33,142 bases of DNA from Akkermansia sp. (GTDB lineage Bacteria; Verrucomicrobiota; Verrucomicrobiia; Verrucomicrobiales; Akkermansiaceae): the NCBI GenBank assembly GCA_017504805.1, contig JAFVQN010000011.1, positions 1-33,142 of the forward strand, written 5' to 3'. Positions 15,622 through 23,222 of this stretch are shown piece by piece; the stretch's first letter is position 1; the number at the start of each line of letters is the position of its first letter. A model generated the notes under the pieces. It saw only the letters and a list, made by a program, of their open reading frames with translations. It ran no database searches and was not told where the DNA came from. The position numbers and the translations under genes were made by a program.

Positions 15622-18279
15622 ATGGAGCCAGACAGTACAGCCGTGCCTCCCGCTCCCCGCAGCATGCGCGGGACCTGCCGCCGCAACTCGAAGCGACCGG
15701 AAGGCACTCAGCCCACGGTACCCGACCACGAGATACTCCGCAAAATCGGCACGGGTGCCTATGGGGAGGTGTGGCTGGCGCGCTCGGTGACGGGAGCCTA
15801 CCGCGCAGTCAAAGTCGTGTGGCGCGAGGATTTTGCTGACGAGCAGGTATTCATCCGCGAATTTGACGGTGTGCTGAGCTACGAACCCATTGCACGGGGC
15901 ATACCGGGGCTGGTGCATATTCTGCACATCGGGCAGCACGGCGGGGAATTCCCCTATTATTTCTACGTGATGGAACTGGCGGACGACGCCTACACCGGCA
16001 CCCACACCGACCCTGGGGCCTACGTTCCCCGCACCCTGTACAGCGACATGCAGCAATACGGCAACCGGCCGATGCCGCTGGACTACGTGCTGGAAGTGGG
16101 ATGCCAGCTGGCGCGGGCACTGGCGGGGCTGCACGCCCAGGAACTCACGCACCGGGATGTCAAGCCCACCAACGTAGTCTTCATCAACGGGCGCGTCAAG
16201 CTGGCGGATGCGGGGCTGGTGGCGCACAGCAACCAGCGCAGCTTCGTGGGCACGGAAGGGTATATTCCTCCGGACGGTCCCGGCACACCGCGGGCAGACG
16301 TCTACGCCCTGGCCAAGGTTCTCTATGAAATGTCCACCGGCATGGACCGGCTCCATTTCCCCACCCTGCCGGCAGAATTACCGGAAGGCGCCACCCACCG
16401 CCGCTGGATTCAGTTCAACAACATCATCTGCGCTGCCGCGGATCCCCAGGTACACAGCAACACCATCATCAGCGCCAAAACGCTGGCCGAAAAGCTGGAA
16501 ACACTGCGGGACGACGCCACACTGCGCCGCCGGCGCCGGCATTCATGGCACCGGGCGGGGCAACTGGCAGGAGGTGCCGGACTGGCGCTGGGCCTGCTGG
16601 CAGGGCTGTGCGCCTGGCTGCTGCCGGAAGATATGCCGGAACGCCTGAGCCGCGCAAAAGACAGCCTGATGAGCGCCCCGCCCCCGGCGCAACCACCACC
16701 TGCGCCGGCTCCGGAAACCGAAAGCACCCCGGAGCCTCCGCCACCAGCCCAGCCCGTGCATGGCCAGTACTTCGTGGGAAGCGTCCCCTCAGGCGCATCT
16801 GTCTACACGGAGGACGGTGTCTATCTGGATGAAACGCCGTACGGCCCCATCACCGCAGCAGCCGGCAAGCGGGTGGCGTTCATCCTGCGCAAGGAAGGCT
16901 ACGCCGACACGCACGAGAGCGGCATCGTTCCCCCGGGAGATCTGCTGTCACTAGGCGGCGAGCTTCTGCCCTACCGTCCGCCGCGCACCGGCGAACCATG
17001 GACCGATGCGCAGGGCACGCACTACAACCCGGCAGGCGGGGTTCACGAAGCCGCCACCCCGGTCACCCCTGACCAGTTCCGCGAGTTTCTGGCCGCCGAG
17101 CCTGCCCAGGCAGCTCGCTTCACCAGTCTGGAAGCCGGCGGGCTCCTGCTCACCTCTCAGGAAAGCATCAGCGCCTTCACCCTCTGGCTCACCCGCCAAT
17201 GCGAGAAAGCAGGCACCATCGGCCGCGACCACTCACTCATCGCCCGGCCGGAATCCGGCACCGAAGCCGGGCCGGACCTCTGCGGCTACCGGCTCTACAC
17301 CACACTGGTGCAGAAAACCCCCGTGAGCATCTACACCAACCCCGCCGGCGCCAGTGTCATGCTCAACGGCCTGCCGCTCGGCATCACCCCGATGCAGTCG
17401 GTGCGCATTCCACTGGCACCGTATTACCTGGAAATCCGCCTGCCGGGGTATTCCACCGTGCGGCGCAGCGGGCTCTCGCCGCAGGATCTGGTGCTCAACC
17501 TGCGCCTGCAGCCGAACCATTCAGTAAACTTCGGGGCGGAGTGGATTAATGGGCTGGGCATCAAAATGCAGCCACTGCAGCCCAACCTGCTGGTCTGCGC
17601 CACCGAAGTGCGCGTATCAGACTACCAGAAATTCTGCGAAGGCACCGGCAGACCGGCTCCGGAGGCACCGGGATTCCTGCAGAACGAACACCACCCGGTA
17701 GTAAATGTCTCCCGAGAGGATGCCGAGGCCTTTGCCGCCTGGCTCACCACCGAGGAGCGCAACAACGGACTCATTGAAGAAACCGATACCTACCGCCTGC
17801 CCACTGATGAGGAATGGAGCCAGATGGTCGGCTGCAAGGATAACAACGGCTCCAGCCCGTACGAGCGCCAGCGCCTGCGAGCCACCACCGCGGTGGAATA
17901 CCCCTGGGGCCGCAAATGGCCGCCTGCCCGCGGCACCGGCAACTTTGCAGACAGCAGCGCGGTGCCCCACCTGCGGGCAGACCACATCATCCCGAACTAC
18001 CACGATGACTTCGCCCACACGGCACCGGTCGGCTCCTTCAGCCCGAATGCACTCGGCCTGCATGACCTGGGCGGCAATGTGCAGGAATGGGTCAGCGGCG
18101 AATACGGCGGCCCGGAGAATTTCAACTTCAGGCGTTACGGCGTCACCCGCGGCGGTGACTACAGCTCCTTCCGCCCCGGGCAGCTATGCTCGCACAGCCG
18201 CACCCCGCATCCGGCCGACACCCGCCGGGCCACCGTCGGGTTCCGGCTGGTGCTGGAGCGCCAGCTGGCCCGGCCCTGA
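15622..18279 (+). CDS. Transmembrane Ser/Thr protein kinase with PEGA and FGE-sulfatase-like domains
   Basis: 885 residues. The cytoplasmic kinase domain (about 36-300) has GTGAYGEVW (glycine loop, 43-51), Lys64 in AVKVV, the catalytic loop HRDVKPTN (177-184) and DAG (196-198) where DFG is usual, with Asp196 kept. A membrane helix lies at about 314-334, then a Pro-rich linker (352-380). A PEGA-like repeat (about 383-450), a degenerate half formylglycine-enzyme-like stretch (about 475-560), a second PEGA repeat (about 564-630) and a full SUMF1/FGE-like domain (about 640-880; YRLPTDEEW, GNVQEWV, TRGGDYSSF, TVGFRL) follow outside. The C-terminal domain lacks the paired catalytic cysteines of true FGE, so it is more likely a binding or sensor module. 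It probably signals an envelope cue to phosphorylation inside. It is transcribed alone; no partner phosphatase of the PP2C type is nearby. Confidence 0.9.
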   Translation: MEPDSTAVPPAPRSMRGTCRRNSKRPEGTQPTVPDHEILRKIGTGAYGEVWLARSVTGAYRAVKVVWREDFADEQVFIREFDGVLSYEPIARGIPGLVHILHIGQHGGEFPYYFYVMELADDAYTGTHTDPGAYVPRTLYSDMQQYGNRPMPLDYVLEVGCQLARALAGLHAQELTHRDVKPTNVVFINGRVKLADAGLVAHSNQRSFVGTEGYIPPDGPGTPRADVYALAKVLYEMSTGMDRLHFPTLPAELPEGATHRRWIQFNNIICAAADPQVHSNTIISAKTLAEKLETLRDDATLRRRRRHSWHRAGQLAGGAGLALGLLAGLCAWLLPEDMPERLSRAKDSLMSAPPPAQPPPAPAPETESTPEPPPPAQPVHGQYFVGSVPSGASVYTEDGVYLDETPYGPITAAAGKRVAFILRKEGYADTHESGIVPPGDLLSLGGELLPYRPPRTGEPWTDAQGTHYNPAGGVHEAATPVTPDQFREFLAAEPAQAARFTSLEAGGLLLTSQESISAFTLWLTRQCEKAGTIGRDHSLIARPESGTEAGPDLCGYRLYTTLVQKTPVSIYTNPAGASVMLNGLPLGITPMQSVRIPLAPYYLEIRLPGYSTVRRSGLSPQDLVLNLRLQPNHSVNFGAEWINGLGIKMQPLQPNLLVCATEVRVSDYQKFCEGTGRPAPEAPGFLQNEHHPVVNVSREDAEAFAAWLTTEERNNGLIEETDTYRLPTDEEWSQMVGCKDNNGSSPYERQRLRATTAVEYPWGRKWPPARGTGNFADSSAVPHLRADHIIPNYHDDFAHTAPVGSFSPNALGLHDLGGNVQEWVSGEYGGPENFNFRRYGVTRGGDYSSFRPGQLCSHSRTPHPADTRRATVGFRLVLERQLARP

Positions 18280-18287
18280 TGTGCACT

Positions 18288-18833
18288 TCAGCGCACCACG
18301 CTTCCCGGCTCTGTCCAGGTACCTTCCGGCAGCACGCGACCGGGGAGAATCACGCATTTGCAACCGATGCGTGAGTGACTGCCGACCACGCAGCCGAGTT
18401 TATTGCATCCGGTGAGGCACAACTCGCCCCGCCAGGGCATACGGATTTCCCCGGCATCGTGCCGGAAATTGGAGAAAATGCAACCGCCGCCCACATTTAC
18501 ATCATCCCGGATGATGGAATCGCCCACATAACTCAGGTGGGAAACAAACACATTGCTGCCCAGCAGACTGCTCTTGATTTCCACCGCGTTTCCGATGACG
18601 CAGCCATCGCCGATGCTGGTTTCACCCCGCAGGTAAGCATTCGGGCCGATACGGCAGCCTTTGCCGATGCGCACATGCCCATCAATCACCGTGCCAGGCA
18701 GCACCACGGAGCCTTCACCCAGCTCCAGCACCCCGAGCACATGGGCGGCCGGGCTCAGTTCGCCGCGCACAGCAGGCTGCAGCCTGCGCAGTTCCTCGCG
18801 GGCCTGTTCCAGTTCTTTCCAGGGTTCCATCAT
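18288..18833 (-). CDS. Left-handed beta-helix (hexapeptide) acyltransferase-like protein
   Basis: 181 residues with many imperfect hexapeptide repeats (VVLPGTVIDGHVRIGKGCRIG, INDEX-like ISIGDGCVIG pattern as in GETSIGDGCVIGN, VNVGGGCIFSN), as in LpxA/GlmU acetyltransferase domains. The block HLSYVGDSIIRDDVNVGGG resembles the GlmU C-terminal domain, where the His and following residues form the acetyl-CoA site. No nucleotidyltransferase half is present, so it is not a complete GlmU. A nucleotide-sugar acyltransferase role is inferred. It is the last gene of a four-gene operon, 9 nt after the lipoprotein hydrolase gene, and ends 8 nt from the convergent kinase gene. Confidence 0.8.
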   Translation of the reverse strand: MMEPWKELEQAREELRRLQPAVRGELSPAAHVLGVLELGEGSVVLPGTVIDGHVRIGKGCRIGPNAYLRGETSIGDGCVIGNAVEIKSSLLGSNVFVSHLSYVGDSIIRDDVNVGGGCIFSNFRHDAGEIRMPWRGELCLTGCNKLGCVVGSHSRIGCKCVILPGRVLPEGTWTEPGSVVR

Positions 18834-18842
18834 CTCGCAATC

Positions 18843-19631
18843 TTACTCAGCAGCACCTATTCCCAGCCGTTCGCACGCCTCCAGCAGCACCTCGTGCGTC
18901 GACTTCCCAGCCCCGGGGGCAGGCTCCACCACCATCGGCTCCGGGTACACGTGTGCAAACCGGTCGCCAGCCGCATCACGCTCAGTGCCGGGGTAATGCA
19001 GATTCACATCTGCCTGCGGACAGAAGTGCCAGGGCCCGCCCGTCCACGCCGCCACATCGCGCACATTGCGGTACGGGTCGCAATACGCATTCACCCAGAA
19101 ATCCACCCCCTCTGCACGCTCGCGGGGCTTCGAGCGTTTCCGCCGGCTCACCGGGTCAATCGTGGCCACCAGCACTTTACCATCGTGCGGCGTAGCCTTC
19201 ATGTGGCGCAGAGCATCCATGATAGCCGAGCCGCCATAGCTGTGTCCCACCAGCACCACATCAGCCCGGGGATTCAGGGTCAGGAAGGCGTGCAGATCGC
19301 GCTGCAACTTCCAGGTGCTGTGAAACGCGAGGTTACCGGTGCCGCTGTCCCAGGCGTAAAAAGCGCGCAGCTGGCGGCCCTTGCAGGGCAGAGGCGGCAA
19401 TTTTTCATACACCTGGCGAAAATGCAGCAGAACCTGCTCCGTAAAACCGCCCACAAAGATGAACGCCACATCCGCCTTTTCCGCCGGCAGCGGACACTGC
19501 AGGCGGCGCCCCAGAAACGACGTACTGGGTGTGGGCTCGATACCCTCCGCCACGCGGGGCTGGGTGCATGAAACCAGGGCCAGCACACCGGCGCCGGTCA
19601 GCAGGAGCAGTTTCCGCAGCGGCATCGTCAC
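18843..19631 (-). CDS. Alpha/beta-hydrolase lipoprotein
   Basis: 262 residues. The signal peptide ends in the lipobox LVSC (Cys22), so it is lipid-anchored. The nucleophile elbow VGHSYGGS puts the catalytic Ser at 131, after a strand-turn IFVGGFTEQ that could form the oxyanion hole. A later VATIDPVSRR supplies a candidate acid, and a C-terminal His (STHEVLLE) is possible. The fold is that of serine hydrolases acting on esters, lipids or peptidoglycan-linked groups; the substrate is unknown. Its ATG overlaps the stop of the previous lipoprotein gene (ATGA), so translation is coupled; an ATG two codons later is an alternative start. The acyltransferase follows after 9 nt. Confidence 0.8.
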   Translation of the reverse strand: MTMPLRKLLLLTGAGVLALVSCTQPRVAEGIEPTPSTSFLGRRLQCPLPAEKADVAFIFVGGFTEQVLLHFRQVYEKLPPLPCKGRQLRAFYAWDSGTGNLAFHSTWKLQRDLHAFLTLNPRADVVLVGHSYGGSAIMDALRHMKATPHDGKVLVATIDPVSRRKRSKPRERAEGVDFWVNAYCDPYRNVRDVAAWTGGPWHFCPQADVNLHYPGTERDAAGDRFAHVYPEPMVVEPAPGAGKSTHEVLLEACERLGIGAAE

Positions 19632-20092
19632 ATCAACCCTTTAAAAACGTTCTTGAGATACGGCTTCAGGATGCAGTACAGCTCGCGCTCCTGAGCCTCC
19701 GTCAGCACGAGGTCGTGCATCGCCACGCGGTCATCCAGCACGGTGGCTGCCAGGCAGTGAGCATTCGAGGCATACAGGTAAAAGCGGTTCTGCACCAGCG
19801 GGGCGTGGGCATCATCCGTCTGGTACAGCAATTCCGGCACGTGGCGGCTCTCGCCCGTCTGGAGGATGCTGCGTACCCTGGCGTGATCCTCCGGTTTCAG
19901 CTTCCAGATTTCCCTTCCATCCACATGCAGCCAGGCCGGCTGAAACGGCGTGACCGCCATTCCCGGTGCAGACAGCATCTCGTTCACCGCATCGCGGCTC
20001 ACAGAATAACTCTGGCTCACGCACGAGCTCAGCATCCCACCTGCCACCAGGGCAGCCATCAGCATTTGTTTCATCATTTTCGTGCTTTCCAT
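19628..20092 (-). CDS. Lipoprotein of unknown function
   Basis: 154 residues with a signal peptide ending in the lipobox LSSC (Cys24). The mature part is about 130 residues with no domain I recognise. It includes the readable segments AWLHVDGREIWKLKPEDHAR and LVLTEAQERELYCILKPYLK; the amphipathic C-terminal part suggests a compact mixed fold. It sits 9 nt after the tyrosine phosphatase gene and overlaps the hydrolase gene by 4 nt, so it is part of that operon and may act with the lipoprotein hydrolase at the membrane. ATGs at residues 6 and 7 (MMKQMLMAAL) are possible starts. Confidence 0.7.
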   Translation of the reverse strand: MESTKMMKQMLMAALVAGGMLSSCVSQSYSVSRDAVNEMLSAPGMAVTPFQPAWLHVDGREIWKLKPEDHARVRSILQTGESRHVPELLYQTDDAHAPLVQNRFYLYASNAHCLAATVLDDRVAMHDLVLTEAQERELYCILKPYLKNVFKGLM

Positions 20093-20101
20093 CTGATTTT
20101 C

Positions 20102-20647
20102 TTACGATTCGGCTCGGGCTATATCGTCTGCCATCTGCCGGGTGGCCGCTGTGAGCAGAGCCACCACTTCATCAAATCCTTCCGTACCTCCGTAGTATGG
20201 GTCCGGCACCTCGCGCAGCGGGCAATCATCCGGGAACCACGCGCTCATGGGCACCACCTTGGCCATTTCCTCCGGCGAGTCAGCCTTGGCAATCACATCC
20301 TCGTAATTGGAGTCGTCCTGCGGCACAATCAGGTCAAAATCCACAAAATCGCGGCGGCAGAACTGGCGGCCGCGGTGGCCGTTGTACTCAAAGCCGGCGC
20401 GGGCCAGAGCCGCCAGCATGCGGGCATCTGGCTTGCTGCCCACGTGGTAATTGGCCGTTCCGCAGGAATCTGACTCCACGTGGTCGGCCAGGCCGGCCGC
20501 CGCCACCGCAGCGTTGAACGTATGCTCCGCTGCCACAGAGCGGCAGATATTGCCCAGGCACACAAAGAGCACGCGAAAAATCTGCGGTGCAGATTCCGGT
20601 TGACCATCATCGCCGATTCTGGTATGTACATCCATGTCACTGAGCAT
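20102..20647 (-). CDS. Low-molecular-weight protein-tyrosine phosphatase
   Basis: 181 residues from ATG 20647; ATG 20635 (MDVHTR) is an equal alternative, and the longer frame up to 20803 runs into queE and is not real. The P-loop VCLGNICRS (Cys30 to Arg36, C-x5-R) and the general-acid motif VPDPYYGG define the family. It dephosphorylates tyrosine on proteins or, in some members, acts on small phosphates or arginine. In other bacteria such enzymes regulate polysaccharide-exporting tyrosine kinases, but no such kinase is in the window. It is first in the operon with two lipoproteins and an acyltransferase, and divergent from queE with only 11 nt between start codons. Confidence 0.88.
   Translation of the reverse strand: MLSDMDVHTRIGDDGQPESAPQIFRVLFVCLGNICRSVAAEHTFNAAVAAAGLADHVESDSCGTANYHVGSKPDARMLAALARAGFEYNGHRGRQFCRRDFVDFDLIVPQDDSNYEDVIAKADSPEEMAKVVPMSAWFPDDCPLREVPDPYYGGTEGFDEVVALLTAATRQMADDIARAES
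20600..20628 (+). promoter_or_regulatory. Candidate promoter of queE
   Basis: TTGACC (20600-20605), 17-nt spacer, TATGTA (20623-20628), leader about 24 nt. It lies inside the first codons of the divergent phosphatase gene. Confidence 0.5.
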
Positions 20648-20658
20648 CCTACCACACC

Positions 20659-21324
20659 ATGTTGAACATTGCACGCCTGAAATCAGCCCCCGAGATATTT
20701 TACTCCCTGCAGGGAGAGGGAACCCGCAGCGGCACCCCGGCCGTCTTCCTGCGACTAGCCGGGTGCAACCTGGCATGTAAGTGGTGTGATACCAAGCACT
20801 CATGGGGAAACGGCATCCTCTGCTCCACGAAAGATGTTGCAGCCCACATTCTGGACTACCAGTGCGACTCCCTTGTCATAACAGGTGGCGAGCCCCTGCT
20901 GCAGCAGGCGGCCCTCACCCGCCTGCTCCGCCTCCTGCCCGATTCAATGCACGTCGAAATCGAGACCAACGGCACCATAGCCCCCACCCCGGCGCTCGAG
21001 CAGCGTGTCAACCAGTGGAATATCTCCCCCAAACTCCCGCATGCCGGCAACCCGCACGAAAAAACGCACCAGCCCGGGGTGCTGGCGCATTTTGCCACCC
21101 TGCCCCATGCCTGGTTCAAATTCGTCGTGCAGAGCGAGGCGGACTGGCCAGCCATTGCCGCGCTGGGGCTGCCGCCGCAGCGCATCATCCTCATGCCCTG
21201 CGCCACTACCCGCGCCGCTCTGGAAGCGGCCCGCCCCGCCGTGGTCGACATGTGCCTGCGCCACCGCGTGCGCCTCGGCGACCGCCTGCACCTCACCCTC
21301 TGGGATGATAAAAAAGGCGTCTGA
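20659..21324 (+). CDS. queE: 7-carboxy-7-deazaguanine synthase (radical SAM)
   Basis: Radical-SAM enzyme contracting 6-carboxytetrahydropterin to CDG in the queuosine/preQ0 pathway. 221 residues. The [4Fe-4S]/SAM motif is AGCNLACKWCDTKHSW with Cys36, Cys40 and Cys43 (C-x3-C-x2-C). YSLQGEGTRSGTPAVFLRLAG before it and VITGGEPLLQ, VEIETNG and NISPKL after it are typical QueE blocks. The N-terminus fits ATG 20659 well. No queC, queD or queF lies next to it. It is divergent from the phosphatase operon. Confidence 0.94.
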   Translation: MLNIARLKSAPEIFYSLQGEGTRSGTPAVFLRLAGCNLACKWCDTKHSWGNGILCSTKDVAAHILDYQCDSLVITGGEPLLQQAALTRLLRLLPDSMHVEIETNGTIAPTPALEQRVNQWNISPKLPHAGNPHEKTHQPGVLAHFATLPHAWFKFVVQSEADWPAIAALGLPPQRIILMPCATTRAALEAARPAVVDMCLRHRVRLGDRLHLTLWDDKKGV

Positions 21325-21350
21325 TTCGCAAAAAGTGAGGGAAGCCAACA

Positions 21351-21362
21351 GTTAGCGCTAAC
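21351..21362. promoter_or_regulatory. Perfect 12-bp palindrome before the outer-membrane protein gene
   Basis: GTTAGCGCTAAC, a perfect dyad with a central CG of the kind bound by LacI/GalR-type regulators. It ends 3 nt before the -35 box of the next promoter. No such regulator is encoded in the window, so operator function is inferred. Confidence 0.4.
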
Positions 21363-21365
21363 AAC

Positions 21366-21394
21366 TTGCGCACCTGCTCCAGCTGTGCTAAACA
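21366..21394 (+). promoter_or_regulatory. Candidate promoter of the small barrel gene
   Basis: TTGCGC (21366-21371), 17-nt spacer, TAAACA (21389-21394). An AGGAAG Shine-Dalgarno-like sequence (21394-21399) follows immediately and overlaps the -10 box, so either the promoter lies elsewhere or the SD is fortuitous. Confidence 0.3.
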
Positions 21395-21403
21395 GGAAGA
21401 GCC

Positions 21404-22006
21404 ATGAAGAAAACACCCCTCTACCTGCTCAGCCTGTGCTGCACCGCCACAGCTGCCCCCTACTACCTGCCCACGCCTCCGGGCGGCGGGCTCACCCCCT
21501 ACGACTGGCAACCCACCCACCGGCTCGAAGGCCTCTACGCCGCAGGAGCCGGCCACACTCCCGATACCGGCGGTTTCCGCCTCGGCATGCACCTCTATAA
21601 CAATGGCGAATCCAGCATCCGCCACGAATTCGGCATCAGCGCCGCCCCGCAGTGGGGCAACGGCCACCGCCGCCGGTACGAGCACCGCAGCAGCCAGAGG
21701 CTTTTCCACATGCCGGCCACGCTCGGGTACACCCTCAACATCAAGCTCGCCGGCGATTTATTCCTCACCCTGGGCGGCAGAGGCGGCTGGGCCTGGGGAC
21801 ACTACAAGGAACGCTCCCGCGTGTACCACGAATCCGGCAGCTACAACGGTTTCACCTTCTCTGCCGGTGCTGGGCTCAAAATCCAGTGCAGCGAGCGACT
21901 GTATGCCCAGGCGGGTTACGAATTCGGCCGCACCTACACCAACACCCGCCACGATGATATCTGGAGCCAGCATATCATCACCACCGGTATCGGCTGGCGC
22001 TTCTGA
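21404..22006 (+). CDS. Small outer-membrane beta-barrel protein
   Basis: 200 residues. An N-terminal signal peptide (MKKTPLYLLSLCCTATAA) is followed by a short Pro/Gly-rich stretch and then alternating polar/aromatic strands that read as an eight-stranded or similar barrel (LFLTLGGRGGWAWGHY, FTFSAGAGLKIQCSERLYAQ, IITTGIGWRF). It ends in Phe, as BAM substrates usually do. The pattern is that of OmpA/OmpW/OmpX-like porin-fold proteins, but the specific family is unknown. The gene follows queE by 79 nt with its own palindrome and promoter-like sequence, and has an AGGAAG Shine-Dalgarno. Confidence 0.8.
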   Translation: MKKTPLYLLSLCCTATAAPYYLPTPPGGGLTPYDWQPTHRLEGLYAAGAGHTPDTGGFRLGMHLYNNGESSIRHEFGISAAPQWGNGHRRRYEHRSSQRLFHMPATLGYTLNIKLAGDLFLTLGGRGGWAWGHYKERSRVYHESGSYNGFTFSAGAGLKIQCSERLYAQAGYEFGRTYTNTRHDDIWSQHIITTGIGWRF

Positions 22007-22021
22007 ACCCAGGCCCATGCC

Positions 22022-22717
22022 TCAGGCGGTTCCGTAATCGCGCTTGCCGAAAATCGCAGAACCCACGCGCACAATCGTGGCGCCCTCCTCCACAGCCACA
22101 GCATAATCATGGCTCATGCCCATGGAAAGCTCCGGCAGCGGCAAGGAGCCGCGGCGGCGCAGTGTCTCTGCCAGCGCACACAGCGTGCGGAACGCCGGGC
22201 GGGCGTCCTCCGGGTCCGCGGTGGGCGCGGGAATGCACATCAACCCGCAGATTTCCAGATGCGGCAGCGCCACCAGCTGCGGCCAGAGTTCCTGCACCTC
22301 CGCCGGGGTGAAGCCGTGCTTGCTCTCCTCGCCGTCCACATTCACCTCCAGCAGGATGCGTCCGGTGCGCCCCAGTTCGCCCGCTATGCGGGACACCGCC
22401 TCAGCCAGCCGCAGCGAATCCACCGCCTGCAGCAGCCCGAAGCCCTGCTCCAGCGCCTTGCGCACCTTATTGCGCTGCAACGGACCGATGAGGTGCCACT
22501 CACAATCCGCCGGCATCTCCGGCATCTTGCTCATAGCCTCCTGCAGCCGGTTCTCACCGAACAGGCGCTGACCATCTGCATACGCCTGCATGATATCCTC
22601 CACCGGAAAAGTCTTGCTCACCGCCAGCAGTTTCACACTGCCCGCCGGACGCCCCGCCCGCTGCTCAGCAGCGGCTATATTGGCCTTAATCTCCTGCAAC
22701 TGGTCCTGAATATACAT
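22022..22717 (-). CDS. yggS: YggS/PROSC-family pyridoxal-phosphate homeostasis protein
   Basis: 231 residues from ATG 22717, chosen because GGGAGGA (22730-22724) stands at good Shine-Dalgarno distance; the frame is open further up to 22855 but without homology. PLP is held by Lys35 in LLAVSKTFP. Other family blocks are FGENRLQEA, WHLIGPLQRNK, VNVDGEESKHGF, GLMCIPAP and LSMGMSHDYAVAVEEGATIVRVGSAIFG. The family binds PLP without known enzymatic activity and buffers its level. It has a very good promoter (22742-22770) and stands alone. Confidence 0.95.
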   Translation of the reverse strand: MYIQDQLQEIKANIAAAEQRAGRPAGSVKLLAVSKTFPVEDIMQAYADGQRLFGENRLQEAMSKMPEMPADCEWHLIGPLQRNKVRKALEQGFGLLQAVDSLRLAEAVSRIAGELGRTGRILLEVNVDGEESKHGFTPAEVQELWPQLVALPHLEICGLMCIPAPTADPEDARPAFRTLCALAETLRRRGSLPLPELSMGMSHDYAVAVEEGATIVRVGSAIFGKRDYGTA

Positions 22718-22723
22718 AGCGAT

Positions 22724-22730
22724 TCCTCCC
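22724..22730 (-). promoter_or_regulatory. Strong Shine-Dalgarno of yggS
   Basis: GGGAGGA on the minus strand, 6 nt before ATG 22717. It fixes the start and is one of few clear Shine-Dalgarno sequences in the window. Confidence 0.75.
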
Positions 22731-22741
22731 TTATGCCCTGC

Positions 22742-22770
22742 ATCATACCACGCCACCCGCCATTTGGCAA
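22742..22770 (-). promoter_or_regulatory. Promoter of yggS
   Basis: Minus-strand TTGCCA (22770-22765), 17-nt spacer, TATGAT (22747-22742), about 18 nt leader. Confidence 0.6.
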
Positions 22771-22851
22771 GAACGCAAAGAAGAACCAGCACTGCGAACC
22801 CACGTTCCCGTAGCTTGATACATTGGAATTTGTGGAGGAAACTCTGTCGGA

Positions 22852-22908
22852 GCACGGGACTTCAGACCCGAAATCACGGGGCTCATCACCGGGACTGAAG
22901 TCCCGTGC
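22852..22908. repeat. Dispersed hairpin repeat, copy 1
   Basis: Perfect 14-bp arms GCACGGGACTTCAG (22852-22865) and CTGAAGTCCCGTGC (22895-22908). Together with a few flanking bases it matches the sequence at 29448-29504 almost throughout, including the middle (CCCGAAATCACGG). Confidence 0.8.
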
Positions 22909-23089
22909 ACACGTGTCCCAAAGATTATGGAAAAATAGCCCTGAACGACATAAAGGCATGGTGTTCTGTGTGAAAATTCGTAGTGGGGTATCACCCGCCT
23001 CACCATCGGCAGTAAGCACTCATTTGAGATTCCGTCGGCGTAAGCCGCTAACTTTCAATTCGTCAATCGTAAATTGTCAATCGTAAATC

Positions 23090-23117
23090 CACGTGTCCCA
23101 AATCTTTGGGACACGTG
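23090..23117. repeat. 28-nt near-perfect palindrome
   Basis: CACGTGTCCCAAA (23090-23102), two central bases TC, then TTTGGGACACGTG (23105-23117): 13 bp arms with no mismatch. It lies at the inner right end of the composite element. Confidence 0.8.
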
Positions 23118-23163
23118 TGAGTCCCGTGTTCCGACATCATTTTATCGTGCGCAGACATTCGAA

Positions 23164-23189
23164 GCGGCACCCCGTTTCCGGGATGCCGC
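23164..23189 (-). terminator. Hairpin after the autotransporter gene
   Basis: 11-bp stem with one G-U (23179-23189 with 23164-23174) closed by a GAAA tetraloop on the minus strand, 34 nt after the stop codon. No proper T-run follows, so termination efficiency is uncertain. Confidence 0.55.
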
Positions 23190-23222
23190 CTCTTACTCTA
23201 ACCTCGATAGCTTCCTATGCTA

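Larger units (their letters stand above)
22845..23136. repeat. Composite inverted-repeat element (MITE-like) in the yggS-autotransporter gap
   Basis: The 505-nt gap 22718-23222 has no gene. Its core is bounded by TGTCGGAGCACGGGACT (22845-22861) and the inverse AGTCCCGTGTTCCGACA (23120-23136), 16 of 17 matching. Inside are a hairpin repeat (22852-22908), two direct copies of CACGTGTCCCAAA (22909-22921 region and 23090-23102), a tandem 14-mer GTCAATCGTAAATT (about 23062-23089) and a 28-nt palindrome. No transposase gene is present; a non-autonomous element is inferred. Confidence 0.6.

Noticed and set aside
22718..22855. Upstream extension of yggS to ATG 22855
   Set aside because: The promoter and the GGGAGGA Shine-Dalgarno lie inside it, and the extension has no family similarity.
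22675..23086. Small frames (83-114 codons) in the yggS-autotransporter gap
   Set aside because: They run through inverted repeats and palindromes and have no start signals; the region is better explained as repeat DNA.
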